A stretch of 64,000 nucleotides of DNA from Spirochaetia bacterium (GCA_026002045.1 BOAV01000001.1:10848-74847); one strand, 5' to 3'; numbered from the stretch's first letter, positions 43,895 through 53,309 are shown. Translations and numbers: made by a program. Notes: generated from the sequence alone by a model not told the origin.

Positions 43895-44034
43895 CGAAGT
43901 AAGAGTGAAGGGACTTGAAGGGTGCGAACGCGCGAAGCGGAAGGCGTACAAGAGGTACGCCGCCAGTGAGCACCCCGGCCCGAAAGCCCGAGACAAGGAT
44001 GTCGAGGGCTGGAGGGCAAGTCCCTTCTCTCGCA
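43895..44034 (+). mobile_element. 140-bp tRNA-linked element after tRNA-Leu
   Basis: The last 18 bases of tRNA-Leu (43877-43894) recur without change at 44017-44034, 140 bp away. GAAGGGACTTG (43907-43917), just behind the tRNA, is the exact inverted copy and can pair with the tRNA end or with the distal copy. The latter would close a structured RNA with an outer arm GGTGC/GCACC (43921-43925 with 43970-43974), a 7-bp hairpin GGCGTAC/GTACGCC (43943-43961) and a hairpin at 43985-44010 (AGCCC-GA-GACA, loop AGGA). No ORF. Same length, layout and short motifs as the element after tRNA-Arg. Confidence 0.6.
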
Positions 44035-44075
44035 TCTGAAAAACCTGAATTTACTTAAATTTTGAGGGGAACATA

Positions 44076-45446
44076 GTGGCCGTATCCAAAGAAATCACCC
44101 GCCTTGAACATTCAAGCGTAAAACTCACCCTGACCGTGGGAAAGGACGATGTCCGCTCCCAGTACGATGAACTCCTGCGGGACTACAGCAAAAACCTTCA
44201 GCTTCCGGGCTTCCGCAAGGGGAAGGTCCCCCGGGAAGTGCTGGTGCGGAAATTCGGGGAAGCCCTGAAAGGGGAAGCCCTGGGGACCATCATCGAAAAA
44301 TCGGTGAGCGAGGTGTTCCAGGACGAGAGCTTGAGCCGTGAAGACCGGCCCCTCCCCTACTCCCAGCCTCAGATCCAGGATGAGCCGCCCAAGCTTGATT
44401 TCGATAACGATCTGACCTTTTCGGTGGTCTACGACGTGCTGCCCAAGGTGACCGTGGGAAAATGGAAGGGCCTTGAGGCGGAAGCCCCGGAAGCCGTTGT
44501 TTCCGATGAGGACATCGGCCGGGAACTGGAAACCATCCGGGACCGGAACGCCATCGTCCTTGACCGGGATGACAACGCGGCTGCGGCAAAGGACGATGTG
44601 GTCACCGTCAATTACAGCGAAATCGGAGCGGACGGGGCGGTCCTTCCCAATACGGAACGCCAGGACTTCGTTTTTACCCTGGGCACGGGTTACAATATCT
44701 ACAAATTTGATGATGAAATCACGGGGATGAAAAAGGGCGAAACCCGCGACATTGACAAAACATACCCCTCAGACTTTGAAGATACCACCATGGCCGGGCA
44801 GACCAAAAAGATCCGGGTCACCCTTACGGCCCTCAAGGAACGGAAACTCCCCGACCTGGATGACGATCTTGCCCAGGATGTGGATGAAAAATTCAAAACC
44901 CTGGATGATCTTAAAAACAACATTCGGGAACGGCTGACCCGGACCCTGGACCGCCGCCTTCGGGACATCAAAATCAACAATCTGCTGGAAAAAATCGTCG
45001 CCGACACCCCCCTGGAGATACCCGAGTCCATGGTCCGCATAGAGCTTGATTCCCGGTGGCGGAACCTCGCCCGGCGCTTTGGGACCACGGTGGAGGAGAT
45101 CGTCAAAATGATGGGTGGCACCGGCAAGACCGCCGAAGAGATTCAGGACGAATGGCGGCCTGACGCGACAAAGGCCCTCCACTCCCGGCTTATCGTGGAA
45201 ACCTTAATGGAAGAACTCAAGCTTGAAGCCTCCGATGAGGAAGTGGAAAAGCAGATTGAAACCCTGGCTCAGGAAGAAAACGCCCCCCTTGAGGATGTCA
45301 AAAAGTACTACGAGCAGGAGACCATGAAGGAGTACCTTAAGGAAGACGTCAAGGAACGGAAACTTTTCGACATTTTATTAAAGGAAAACACCATAAAGCC
45401 CGGTAAAAAGGAAAATTATCTGGACCTGATGGCAAATAATGGGTAA
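44076..45446 (+). CDS. tig: Trigger factor (ribosome-associated chaperone and peptidyl-prolyl isomerase)
   Basis: A 456-residue trigger factor. The ribosome-binding signature GFRKGKVP is at about residue 48, the central FKBP-like domain at about 160-250 and the C-terminal helical chaperone domain after that. The start codon is GTG 44076, 6 nt after GAGGGGA. It heads the tig-clpP-clpX-lon protein quality-control cluster. It lies 41 bp after the tRNA-Leu element. Confidence 0.95.
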   Translation: MAVSKEITRLEHSSVKLTLTVGKDDVRSQYDELLRDYSKNLQLPGFRKGKVPREVLVRKFGEALKGEALGTIIEKSVSEVFQDESLSREDRPLPYSQPQIQDEPPKLDFDNDLTFSVVYDVLPKVTVGKWKGLEAEAPEAVVSDEDIGRELETIRDRNAIVLDRDDNAAAAKDDVVTVNYSEIGADGAVLPNTERQDFVFTLGTGYNIYKFDDEITGMKKGETRDIDKTYPSDFEDTTMAGQTKKIRVTLTALKERKLPDLDDDLAQDVDEKFKTLDDLKNNIRERLTRTLDRRLRDIKINNLLEKIVADTPLEIPESMVRIELDSRWRNLARRFGTTVEEIVKMMGGTGKTAEEIQDEWRPDATKALHSRLIVETLMEELKLEASDEEVEKQIETLAQEENAPLEDVKKYYEQETMKEYLKEDVKERKLFDILLKENTIKPGKKENYLDLMANNG

Positions 45447-45455
45447 CTTATTAAC

Positions 45456-46070
45456 ATGAATGAAAAAATGAGCACCCTGGTTCCCTTTGTTATTGAACAG
45501 AGCGGCTCCGGGGAACGGTCCTACGATATTTATTCCCGGCTTTTAAAGGATCGCATTGTCTTTCTCGATGGGGAAATCAGCGATCTTACCGCGGACTTGG
45601 TGGTGGCCCAGTTGCTTTTTCTGGACGGCCAGGACACGGAGAAGGACATCAACCTCTACATCAATTCCCCCGGCGGCTCGGTCACCGCGGGGCTCGCCAT
45701 TTACGACACCATGCAGTACGTCAAAAGCGATGTGCAGACCATTTGTCTGGGTCAGGCCGCCAGCATGGCCGCTTTGATACTTACCGCCGGCGCCGTGGGC
45801 AAGCGGATGGTGCTCCCCTCTTCGCGGGTGCTTATCCACCAGCCATGGGGGGGCGCGCAGGGGCAGGCACGGGACATCGGCATACAGTCACGGGAAATCA
45901 TCCGCTTAAAAAAGCTTACCATTGAATACTTTGCGAAACATTCGGGTAAAGATATTGAGCGGATTGCCGTTGATATGGAAAGGGACTTTTATATGTCCGC
46001 CGCCGATGCGGTTTCCTATGGTGTGGCGGATTCTATCCTAACGAGGGACAAAAATGGCAAAATTGCGTAA
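45456..46070 (+). CDS. clpP: ATP-dependent Clp protease proteolytic subunit
   Basis: A 204-residue ClpP with the catalytic Ser in [12 protein letters not shown], His in LIHQPWGG and Asp in [12 protein letters not shown]. It forms the barrel that degrades substrates fed by ClpX. It lies 9 bp after tig and overlaps clpX by 17 bp. Confidence 0.97.
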   Translation: MNEKMSTLVPFVIEQSGSGERSYDIYSRLLKDRIVFLDGEISDLTADLVVAQLLFLDGQDTEKDINLYINSPGGSVTAGLAIYDTMQYVKSDVQTICLGQAASMAALILTAGAVGKRMVLPSSRVLIHQPWGGAQGQARDIGIQSREIIRLKKLTIEYFAKHSGKDIERIAVDMERDFYMSAADAVSYGVADSILTRDKNGKIA

Positions 46071-47307
46071 CGGTTCGGGCGGCTTTGAACGGACCTGTTC
46101 ATTCTGCGGAAAGAGCGCCGACATGGCAAGGCGGCTCATCGCCGGGCCCGCCGATGTATTTATCTGCGATGAATGCGTCGAAGTTTGCCGCAAGATCCTC
46201 ACCGAGGAGGATCACGAACTTTCCACCCAGTTTACCGGGGACATCCCCACCCCCAGGGAAATAAAAGGCTACCTGGACCAGTTTATCATCGGGCAGGAAA
46301 ATGCCAAAAAGGCCCTTTCCGTGGCGGTGTATAACCACTACAAACGGATAGCCAACCCCGCCAAGGAACCGGACGATGTGGAAATCGAAAAGTCCAACGT
46401 CCTTTTGATCGGCCCCACGGGAACCGGCAAGACTCTCCTCGCAAAAACTCTGGCCAAGAAACTTAAAGTACCCTTTGCCATTGTGGACGCCACCACCCTT
46501 ACCGAGGCGGGCTATGTTGGCGAGGACGTTGAAAATATCCTCCTCAAGCTGATACAGAACGCCGGGGGCAACATCGCCGCCGCCGAGCGGGGCATTGTTT
46601 ATATAGATGAAATCGACAAGATCGCCCGGAAGGGTGAAAATGTTTCCATTACCCGTGATGTGTCCGGGGAAGGGGTCCAGCAGGCCCTTCTCAAAATCAT
46701 TGAGGGGACCATTGCTTCGGTGCCCCCCCAGGGCGGCAGGAAGCACCCCAACCAGGAGATGATCCGCATCGACACCACGGATATCCTCTTTATCTGCGGC
46801 GGGGCCTTTGTGGGGCTGGAAAAGTACATCGAACAGCGGGTGGTGCAGCATCCCATGGGATTCGGCGCGGATGTAAGGGTAAAGAGCGCCAGGGACCTTA
46901 AAGAACTGTACGATGCCCTGCACCCCGATGACCTTATCCATTTCGGGATGATCCCCGAATTCATCGGTCGGCTCCCCATCACGGTGAGCCTTGAGGAACT
47001 CAAGCGGGAAGATCTTAAACGGATCATCACCGAGCCGAGGAACGCCATCGTCAAGCAGTACCAGGCGTCATTGGCCATTGACGACGTGAAGCTGGAATTC
47101 ACCGAAGGGGCCATCAACGCCATTGCGGACACGGCGATCAAGCAGAAAACCGGGGCCCGTGGGCTGCGGGCCATCGTGGAAAAACTCATGACCGATATCA
47201 TGTTTGAAATCCCCTCCATGGAGGGCAATAAGCTGGTTACCATAACCCAGGACGTGGTGGAAAAATCCGAACTGCCTGAAATTCATCCTGTACAGAAAAG
47301 TGCCTAG
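46054..47307 (+). CDS. clpX: Clp protease ATP-binding subunit ClpX
   Basis: A 417-residue AAA+ unfoldase: N-terminal C4 zinc finger (CSFCGKS...ICDECVEVC), Walker A GPTGTGKT, Walker [11 protein letters not shown], and the ClpP-docking IGF-type region. Normal length. The start lies 17 bp inside clpP, so the two are translationally coupled. Confidence 0.97.
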   Translation: MAKLRNGSGGFERTCSFCGKSADMARRLIAGPADVFICDECVEVCRKILTEEDHELSTQFTGDIPTPREIKGYLDQFIIGQENAKKALSVAVYNHYKRIANPAKEPDDVEIEKSNVLLIGPTGTGKTLLAKTLAKKLKVPFAIVDATTLTEAGYVGEDVENILLKLIQNAGGNIAAAERGIVYIDEIDKIARKGENVSITRDVSGEGVQQALLKIIEGTIASVPPQGGRKHPNQEMIRIDTTDILFICGGAFVGLEKYIEQRVVQHPMGFGADVRVKSARDLKELYDALHPDDLIHFGMIPEFIGRLPITVSLEELKREDLKRIITEPRNAIVKQYQASLAIDDVKLEFTEGAINAIADTAIKQKTGARGLRAIVEKLMTDIMFEIPSMEGNKLVTITQDVVEKSELPEIHPVQKSA

Positions 47308-47309
47308 AG

Positions 47310-50003
47310 ATGCGCCTGGACGGTGTATCAAAATTTTTTAAGATCAAGGGCTTGAAACGATCCCCGCCTTCCGGCCTGTTTGACGCGGAGGCCCTTGCGG
47401 AGGAATTTCCCCTGCTCCCCCTGCGGGATCTGGTGCTCTTTCCCAATACGGTTATTCCCATATTCATCACCTACAGATCCGGTGTCAACGCGGTTGAGGA
47501 GGCCCTGCGCCGGGATCGCCGGCTTTTTGCGGCGTGTCTGAAACCCGAGGGTGGGGACACCTATCCCACGGGCAGCGTGGTCCGCATGGTTCAGCACCTG
47601 CGGCTCCCCGATAATACCTTTAGGGTGGTTTTGCAGGGCGAATACCGGGCCGCAATTGCATCCCTGACCCAGCATGATAATCTCTCCCTGGTCAAGGTGG
47701 AGCCCATCAGAATTACCGGCCTTGATGAGCTTTCCGCAGGGATTGCGGCGGAAGGCTTGGCTGAAAGCCCGGCGCAAGGCCTAGCGGAAAATCCGAAAAT
47801 GGCGGCCCTTCTGCGATCTGTACAGAAGTCCTTTGCCCAATACGCGGAATTTTCAAAAAAAATCAGCACCGATACCCTTACGGCGGTTGAAAAAACCGAA
47901 AACACCGAGCGGCTGGCCAACCTGATCTGCAATTCCATCGCGGTAAAGGCGGAAAAAAAGCTTGAGCTCCTTGCCATCGGCGATGTGGTCAAACGGCTTG
48001 AAAAGATCCTTGAAACCCTGGAACGGGAAAATGAAATTTTCGGCATCCAGAAAAACATCACCGGCAAGGTCAAGAACCGGATGGATAAAAACCAGCGGGA
48101 CTACTACCTCCACGAGCAGCTTAAGGAAATCAACAAGGAGCTGGGGAAGGACAGGGACGCGCCGGAGCCGGATGAATTCGCCGACATCGAAAAAGCCATC
48201 GAGGAAAAGCATCCCCCCCAGGAGGTGCTGGCCAAGGCCCGGAAGGAGATTGCCCGGCTGCGGAAGCTCCAGTCCATGTCCCCGGAGGCGGGGGTGCTCC
48301 GGGGTTACCTTGAGTGGATCGCGGACCTCCCCTGGAGCGAATACAGCCCCGATTCGGTGGACCTTGCGGAGGCGGAAAAGATACTCGATGAAGACCACTT
48401 CGACATGCGGAAGGCCAAGGAGCGGATTCTGGAATTTATCGCGGTGAGGCAGCTTACCGCCAGCATCGGGCACACTGGCCCGGCTGGTTCTGATACCCCA
48501 TTAGTGGAAGAAAAATCCGATGCAGTCGATGAACAGAGCCGCGCCATCAAAACAGGCCCCGCTACTGATAACGCCAAGATTGAAGCCCCCGAGCAGACCG
48601 GTATCAAAGGCCCAATCCTCTGCTTCGTGGGCCCGCCGGGGACGGGAAAAACCAGCCTGGGCAAATCCGTGGCCCGGGCCCTGGGACGGCGTTTTGTGCG
48701 GATATCCCTGGGGGGGGTGCGGGATGAGGCGGAGATCCGGGGACACCGGAAAACCTACGTGGGGGCCCTGCCGGGGAAGATCATCCAGTCCATGCGGAAG
48801 GCCGGGACCATGAACCCGGTGTTCCTGCTGGACGAAATCGACAAGCTTTCCAGCGACTTCCGGGGGGACCCCGCTTCGGCCCTGCTTGAGGTGCTGGACC
48901 CGGAGCAGAACTCCAGCTTTACCGATCATTATATGGAAGTCTCCTACGACCTTTCAAAAGTCCTCTTCATCACCACCGCCAATTCGCTCCATACCATACC
49001 CTACCCTCTCTTTGACCGGATGGAGATCATCGAAGTCCCCGGTTACGGGGAAAACGAAAAGCTTGCCATTGCCAAACAGTTTCTGGTGCCCAAGGAACTG
49101 GCGGAAAACAGCCTTGATTCCGCGAAGATCACCTTTCAGGATGATGCCATACGGGAGATCATCCAGCACTGGACCATGGAAAGCGGGGTACGGAGCCTTG
49201 AGCGGGAGATTGCCCGCTGTATCAGGCGGATTGCACGGGACGCGGTGAAGAAAGACTACGGCAGGGACCCGGAAAAACCGGTGAGCTCCTTCAAAAAGAC
49301 CATCCGGCAGGAGGACCTTGAAAAGCTCCTGGGCAGGCGGAAGTACAAGAACGACGTGGTCTTTAAGGAGGCCCGGATCGGGGTCACCTACGGCCTTGCC
49401 TGGACCGAGGTTGGGGGCACCATGCTCCCCGTGGAGACCATCCGCTTTGAGGGGAACGGGGACCTTATCATGACCGGAAACCTGGGGGATGTGATGAAGG
49501 AGAGCGCCCGGATCGCCCTTTCCTGGCTCCGCAGTTCCCATGAGCGGTACAATTTTCTGGTGGAGGATGTGGGCAAGACCGATTTCCATATCCACGTTCC
49601 CGAAGGGGCCATCCCCAAGGACGGCCCTTCCGCGGGTATCACCCTGGCGGCCTCCCTGCTTTCCACTCTTTGCCAGATACCCCCCAAGCCCGGTGTCGCC
49701 ATGACCGGGGAACTCACCCTCACGGGCCGCATCCTCCCCATCGGGGGGCTCAAGGAAAAGTTATTGGCCGCCATCCGCAACGGCATGGAACGGGTGCTCC
49801 TCCCCGAGGACAACCGGGAAGACTGGGCGGAACTGGACAAGGAAGTCCGGGACGCCATTGCCGTGGACTTTGTGGAAAACGCCGACCAGGCATTCAAAAT
49901 CCTCTTTGACGGGGGAATTCAGCGTAAAGGGAACGGACTGCGGCGCAAGGGCGCGCCGAAAAAGCCAGGAAAAACGAAAAAAACCACAAAAAAAGTGAAA
50001 TAA
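47310..50003 (+). CDS. lon: ATP-dependent protease Lon
   Basis: An 897-residue Lon: N-terminal substrate domain (FPLLPLRDLVLFPNTVIPIF), AAA+ module (Walker A GPPGTGKTS, Walker B VFLLDEIDKL) and the C-terminal protease with the Ser-Lys dyad (KDGPSAGI and GGLKEKLL). Longer than usual. About 47 extra residues, rich in Ala, Gly, Thr and Glu, sit between the ERILEFIAVRQL helix and KGPILCFVGPPG, just before Walker A. The C-terminus carries a Lys-rich tail that begins in a dispersed repeat. Two bp separate it from clpX. Confidence 0.95.
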   Translation: MRLDGVSKFFKIKGLKRSPPSGLFDAEALAEEFPLLPLRDLVLFPNTVIPIFITYRSGVNAVEEALRRDRRLFAACLKPEGGDTYPTGSVVRMVQHLRLPDNTFRVVLQGEYRAAIASLTQHDNLSLVKVEPIRITGLDELSAGIAAEGLAESPAQGLAENPKMAALLRSVQKSFAQYAEFSKKISTDTLTAVEKTENTERLANLICNSIAVKAEKKLELLAIGDVVKRLEKILETLERENEIFGIQKNITGKVKNRMDKNQRDYYLHEQLKEINKELGKDRDAPEPDEFADIEKAIEEKHPPQEVLAKARKEIARLRKLQSMSPEAGVLRGYLEWIADLPWSEYSPDSVDLAEAEKILDEDHFDMRKAKERILEFIAVRQLTASIGHTGPAGSDTPLVEEKSDAVDEQSRAIKTGPATDNAKIEAPEQTGIKGPILCFVGPPGTGKTSLGKSVARALGRRFVRISLGGVRDEAEIRGHRKTYVGALPGKIIQSMRKAGTMNPVFLLDEIDKLSSDFRGDPASALLEVLDPEQNSSFTDHYMEVSYDLSKVLFITTANSLHTIPYPLFDRMEIIEVPGYGENEKLAIAKQFLVPKELAENSLDSAKITFQDDAIREIIQHWTMESGVRSLEREIARCIRRIARDAVKKDYGRDPEKPVSSFKKTIRQEDLEKLLGRRKYKNDVVFKEARIGVTYGLAWTEVGGTMLPVETIRFEGNGDLIMTGNLGDVMKESARIALSWLRSSHERYNFLVEDVGKTDFHIHVPEGAIPKDGPSAGITLAASLLSTLCQIPPKPGVAMTGELTLTGRILPIGGLKEKLLAAIRNGMERVLLPEDNREDWAELDKEVRDAIAVDFVENADQAFKILFDGGIQRKGNGLRRKGAPKKPGKTKKTTKKVK
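49908..49945 (+). repeat. Dispersed hairpin repeat, copy at the 3' end of lon
   Basis: The core (49921-49945) matches the priA copy at 20 of 25 bases, and 10 of 13 bases upstream of it match too. It is translated as DGGIQRKGNGLRR, the same frame as in priA (DGGIKREGNGLRR), but not the same as in the GAPDH-like gene. It begins the basic tail of Lon. Confidence 0.55.
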
Positions 50004-50014
50004 GACAAACCAGC

Positions 50015-50875
50015 TTATTTCAGTCCCGTAGTAACAATACCTTCAACAAAATATTTTTGAGCGCAGGCAAAGATAATTGCACAGGGCAAAATGGAAAGCA
50101 CCGACATGGCAAACATCTGCCCCCAGGGAACCACTGCGGAATTATCGCTAAAGGTCCTCAAGGCAAGGGAAACAGTCAATTTTTCAATGCCGTTAATATA
50201 AATGAGCTGGTTCAAAAAATCATCCCAACTCCAGATAAAGGAAAAAATTCCGATGGTAAAAATTGCAGGTTTACAATTAGGCATAATGATACGAAAAAAC
50301 TGCCGGAAATAACTGCAGCCGTCCACCAGGGCCGCCTCATCAAGTTCCTTGGGGATACCCCGCATAAACTGAATCATCAGATAAATTGAAAAGGCCCCAC
50401 TGACCTGGGCAAAGAAGGCGGGTACCGTTAAAGGGAGATACGAGTTCCCCCAATGGAGACGCATAAAGAGGAGGTAACGGGGGATGAGCAGTATCTGCCC
50501 CGGCAGCAGCAGGGTGGCGATGATGAGTGAAAAAAGGAGGCCCTTGCCGGGAAAACGCAGCCGGGCAAAGGGGTAAGCGGTTAAAGAAGCGCTTATCACG
50601 GTACCGATAACGATGAGAGAGGAAATCAGGAAAGAATTGCGGTAGAATTCCATAAAAGAATGCCGGGGAACCGAAAACCACCCGTTTCTGTAATTCTCAA
50701 AGAGCCATTTTGAGGGAAAAACCGCCTTGATATCAAAAATTTCAATATTATTCTGGAAACTGGAAAGGACCATCCATATAACCGGATATAACATACCAAT
50801 GGCCAGGATAACGAGGAGCGTATGCTTTATAACCTTGGGAAGTATTTTTTTCCCCTTCACCTTATTTGTTTTCAT
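50015..50875 (-). CDS. ABC sugar importer permease, MalG type (third locus)
   Basis: A 286-residue six-helix permease with EAA loop EAALVDGCSYFRQFFRIIMPNCKP and C-terminus YFVEGIVTTGLK. It is the last gene of the operon, 3 bp behind its partner permease. It is convergent with lon, with 11 bp between the stops and no separate terminator. Confidence 0.92.
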   Translation of the reverse strand: MKTNKVKGKKILPKVIKHTLLVILAIGMLYPVIWMVLSSFQNNIEIFDIKAVFPSKWLFENYRNGWFSVPRHSFMEFYRNSFLISSLIVIGTVISASLTAYPFARLRFPGKGLLFSLIIATLLLPGQILLIPRYLLFMRLHWGNSYLPLTVPAFFAQVSGAFSIYLMIQFMRGIPKELDEAALVDGCSYFRQFFRIIMPNCKPAIFTIGIFSFIWSWDDFLNQLIYINGIEKLTVSLALRTFSDNSAVVPWGQMFAMSVLSILPCAIIFACAQKYFVEGIVTTGLK

Positions 50876-50878
50876 GGC

Positions 50879-51775
50879 TCAACCCTCGTTGGCATAGAAT
50901 ACCCAGAATTTAGATGTGACAAAAATTACCGCAGTGATGGCGGCAATCAGGAGGAACAGAACCCAGGACATGGCGGAAGCATAGCCGATACGCATATTGC
51001 CGGCAAAGGCTTCCTGGTAGATGTGCATGACGGTAAAGAGGGTTTCGCCCATGGGCCCCCCATGGGTAATGATATAGCTCTGGGTAAAGGCCTGGAATCC
51101 ACCGATCAACTGTAAAACCAGATTGAACTGGATCACCGAAGAGAGCATGGGCAGGGAAATATGTATAAAGCAGCGGTACCGGCCGGCCCCATCAATTAAA
51201 GCTGCTTCATAAAGTTCATTGGGAATGTTTTTAAGGCCGGCGATAAAAATAATCATGGAAGAACCAAATTGCCAGACCGCCAGCAGTATCAATATATTTA
51301 AGGCATAAGAGGGTTCCCCCAGCCATGATTTAGGCTGGAGCCCTATCAGGCCGACCAATTGGCTTACGGTCCCTTCTTTATCAAAGAACTGCCGCCACAT
51401 GATTGCCACAGCAATGCTGCTTCCGATAAGGGAAGGTATATAGAAAGCGGTCCGGTAAAAGGTAGAACCTTTTTTTAATATCAATGCCAGCGCCAGGGCA
51501 AAAACGAGTTTGAGGGGGACGCCAACCAGGGCGTAACGGGTAGTAACCAGAAGGGATTTTTGAAAATTCCGGTCCCTGGTGAACATCCTGACAAAATTAT
51601 CAAGGCCTACAAAATCCCCGGTAAGCATGCGGGAGTTGGTGAAACTCAGCCAAAAGGAAGTTATAAAAGGATAGGCGAAAAATACCAGCATCCCGATAAT
51701 CCAGGGGATTAAAAAGGTGTATGCCGTTAGTATCTCATTTGCCGCCATTGATGAAAATGGACGCCTCTTTTTCAA
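50879..51775 (-). CDS. ABC sugar importer permease, MalF type (third locus)
   Basis: A 298-residue permease when started at TTG 51775, 7 nt after AGGAGG. The longer frame from GTG 51796 would contain that ribosome site. EAA loop: EAALIDGAGRYRCFIHISLPMLSS. It pairs with the MalG-type permease. Confidence 0.88.
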   Translation of the reverse strand: MKKRRPFSSMAANEILTAYTFLIPWIIGMLVFFAYPFITSFWLSFTNSRMLTGDFVGLDNFVRMFTRDRNFQKSLLVTTRYALVGVPLKLVFALALALILKKGSTFYRTAFYIPSLIGSSIAVAIMWRQFFDKEGTVSQLVGLIGLQPKSWLGEPSYALNILILLAVWQFGSSMIIFIAGLKNIPNELYEAALIDGAGRYRCFIHISLPMLSSVIQFNLVLQLIGGFQAFTQSYIITHGGPMGETLFTVMHIYQEAFAGNMRIGYASAMSWVLFLLIAAITAVIFVTSKFWVFYANEG

Positions 51776-51810
51776 AATCACACCTCCTGCCTGCACCGGG
51801 TGTATGAAAA

Positions 51811-51838
51811 AATAGCTGCCGGAATTCCGGCAGCTATT
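51811..51838 (-). terminator. Perfect palindrome after the binding-protein gene (partial terminator)
   Basis: A 28-bp perfect inverted repeat (halves 51811-51824 and 51825-51838, GGAATTCC in the centre). On the minus strand it is followed by TTTTTT. It lies between the binding protein and the permeases, so it probably gives a shorter, more abundant binding-protein mRNA. Confidence 0.75.
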
Positions 51839-51851
51839 ATCCTGGAGCCTT

Positions 51852-53180
51852 TTATCTGCCTAAATCTTTTTTCAATTCCTCAAACCGGGCGCCGGCCTGG
51901 GCCGGGGTCAGACGGCCGTATCCAACCTCTTCACCAACAGTGAGAAGATCCCGGTCAAAAAGATCGTAGGTTCCCGCAGGACCCGCAAAATAGGGGTTGA
52001 CGGTCTTATCGTAGATCTGGCCGACGATGGAGAAAACCTTCTGGTCGGTATCCGTCAATATGCCGGGGGACGAAAGGACAGCGTTCCGCTGGCTGGTAGA
52101 AGGCAGAACCCCCCGGACCGACTTGAGGGTCTTGCCCACTTCCGGATCATTGGCCAGGTAGTTGATGAAATCTACAGCCACACGGGGATTTTTGCTGTTG
52201 GCATACACACAGGTAATAAGACCGGGCTTGGCAAATACTGCGGCGCCCTTACCCTTACCATCGTGGGGGTATTCAATCATCACCAATTCATCCTTGGTCA
52301 TTCCCTGGTAATAGCCGAACCAGCTGGCAAACTGAAAGCCCATGAGGGTTTTGCGGTGCAGGAAGGGAAGATCCTGCTGCTGGAGATTAACGCTTTCCGC
52401 AGGAGGCAGAATCACCCCGGCAGGCAGCTTGCCGAAATAATCCATAAAGTTGGCGACATCCTGCCCGGTCATAATCATTTCCTTATCGGTCCAGGGGAAA
52501 GGGGGTTCTTTGCCCAGATGGGTAATGTTCCATACCGGTATCAGATCCTGGAGGTCCCGCTGCATCCGGGGGTCCTGCATACCGTAAACTTTTCCACCGG
52601 ATTTCATATAGGCTTCCGCGCAGATCCTGATAAGATCATCCCAGGTATAGGACCCTGTGGGGACCTTAATACCCAACTCGTCAGCCAGAGTTTTATTGAA
52701 ATAGACCACGTTGGCGTTAAGGCTGATATTCGCCCCGTAAAGTACGCCGTCAATGGAACAGGACTTGTTCACCTCCGGGTTATGGGTGCTGACATCCAAC
52801 AGATTAGTCACATTCAGGGCGGCTTTCTGGCTTACCACCGGCGCAAGCCATTCCGCAGAAAGGGTAAACACATCCGGAGCGTTGCCGCCGGCAATTTGGG
52901 ACATCAACTTATTGTAAACGCCATCGTAACCGGAATATTCGGGGGTGATCTTAACCCCGGGATGCAGGGCTTCATAAGCGCTGATAACCTTCAGGGTCGC
53001 CTCATTCCGCTCTTCATTGCCCCACCAGGTAAAGCGGATCTCCCCGCTGAGAGGCCCGGTTGCAGAAGCCGCCTGGTTTTTCTGCTGGCCGCCTCCGGCA
53101 AACAAGCTGCCGCCCTGAACAGCAAACAGGAAAATCAATGCCAGTACGCACAGACGCGCCGTTATTTTGCCTTTTTTCAT
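51852..53180 (-). CDS. ABC sugar importer solute-binding protein (third locus)
   Basis: A 442-residue family-1 solute-binding protein. The start is ATG 53180 (MKKGKITARLCVLALI), 5 nt after GGAGG; upstream in-frame ATGs at 53213 and 53207 have no ribosome site. The signal peptide ends LFAGGGQQ, without a lipobox cysteine. The mature protein shows IRFTWWGNEERNEATLKVISAYEALHPGVKI and NAPDVFTLSAEW. No ATPase gene is near. Confidence 0.88.
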   Translation of the reverse strand: MKKGKITARLCVLALIFLFAVQGGSLFAGGGQQKNQAASATGPLSGEIRFTWWGNEERNEATLKVISAYEALHPGVKITPEYSGYDGVYNKLMSQIAGGNAPDVFTLSAEWLAPVVSQKAALNVTNLLDVSTHNPEVNKSCSIDGVLYGANISLNANVVYFNKTLADELGIKVPTGSYTWDDLIRICAEAYMKSGGKVYGMQDPRMQRDLQDLIPVWNITHLGKEPPFPWTDKEMIMTGQDVANFMDYFGKLPAGVILPPAESVNLQQQDLPFLHRKTLMGFQFASWFGYYQGMTKDELVMIEYPHDGKGKGAAVFAKPGLITCVYANSKNPRVAVDFINYLANDPEVGKTLKSVRGVLPSTSQRNAVLSSPGILTDTDQKVFSIVGQIYDKTVNPYFAGPAGTYDLFDRDLLTVGEEVGYGRLTPAQAGARFEELKKDLGR

Positions 53181-53243
53181 AACATCCTCCATTTCCTTAT
53201 TTCTCATACCCAAACTGGGTATATATACAAAATTAAAAAATGA

Positions 53244-53309
53244 TTCTAATGATTAGAACTATCTTCAGTCTTCAGATGTTATGGTAAGCCCATTCCCGGT
53301 TAATGTCAA
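53244..53309 (-). promoter_or_regulatory. Promoter and candidate operator of the third ABC operon
   Basis: Minus strand: TTGACA (53304-53309), 17-bp spacer, TACCAT (53281-53286). Downstream in the leader lies TTCTAATGATTAGAA (53244-53258), a perfect 6-bp inverted repeat that could be an operator. The promoter is inside the 190-bp gap after the aldo/keto reductase homologue, which holds no gene. Confidence 0.6.

Noticed and set aside
43895..44034. Integron attC site or CRISPR repeat.
   Set aside because: No RYYYAAC/GTTRRRY core sites, no integrase, no repeat-spacer array.
19291..53180. A shared ATPase gene for the three ABC importers within this window.
   Set aside because: No protein with ABC signature (LSGGQ) and matching Walker motifs was found. 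The ATPase must be encoded elsewhere.
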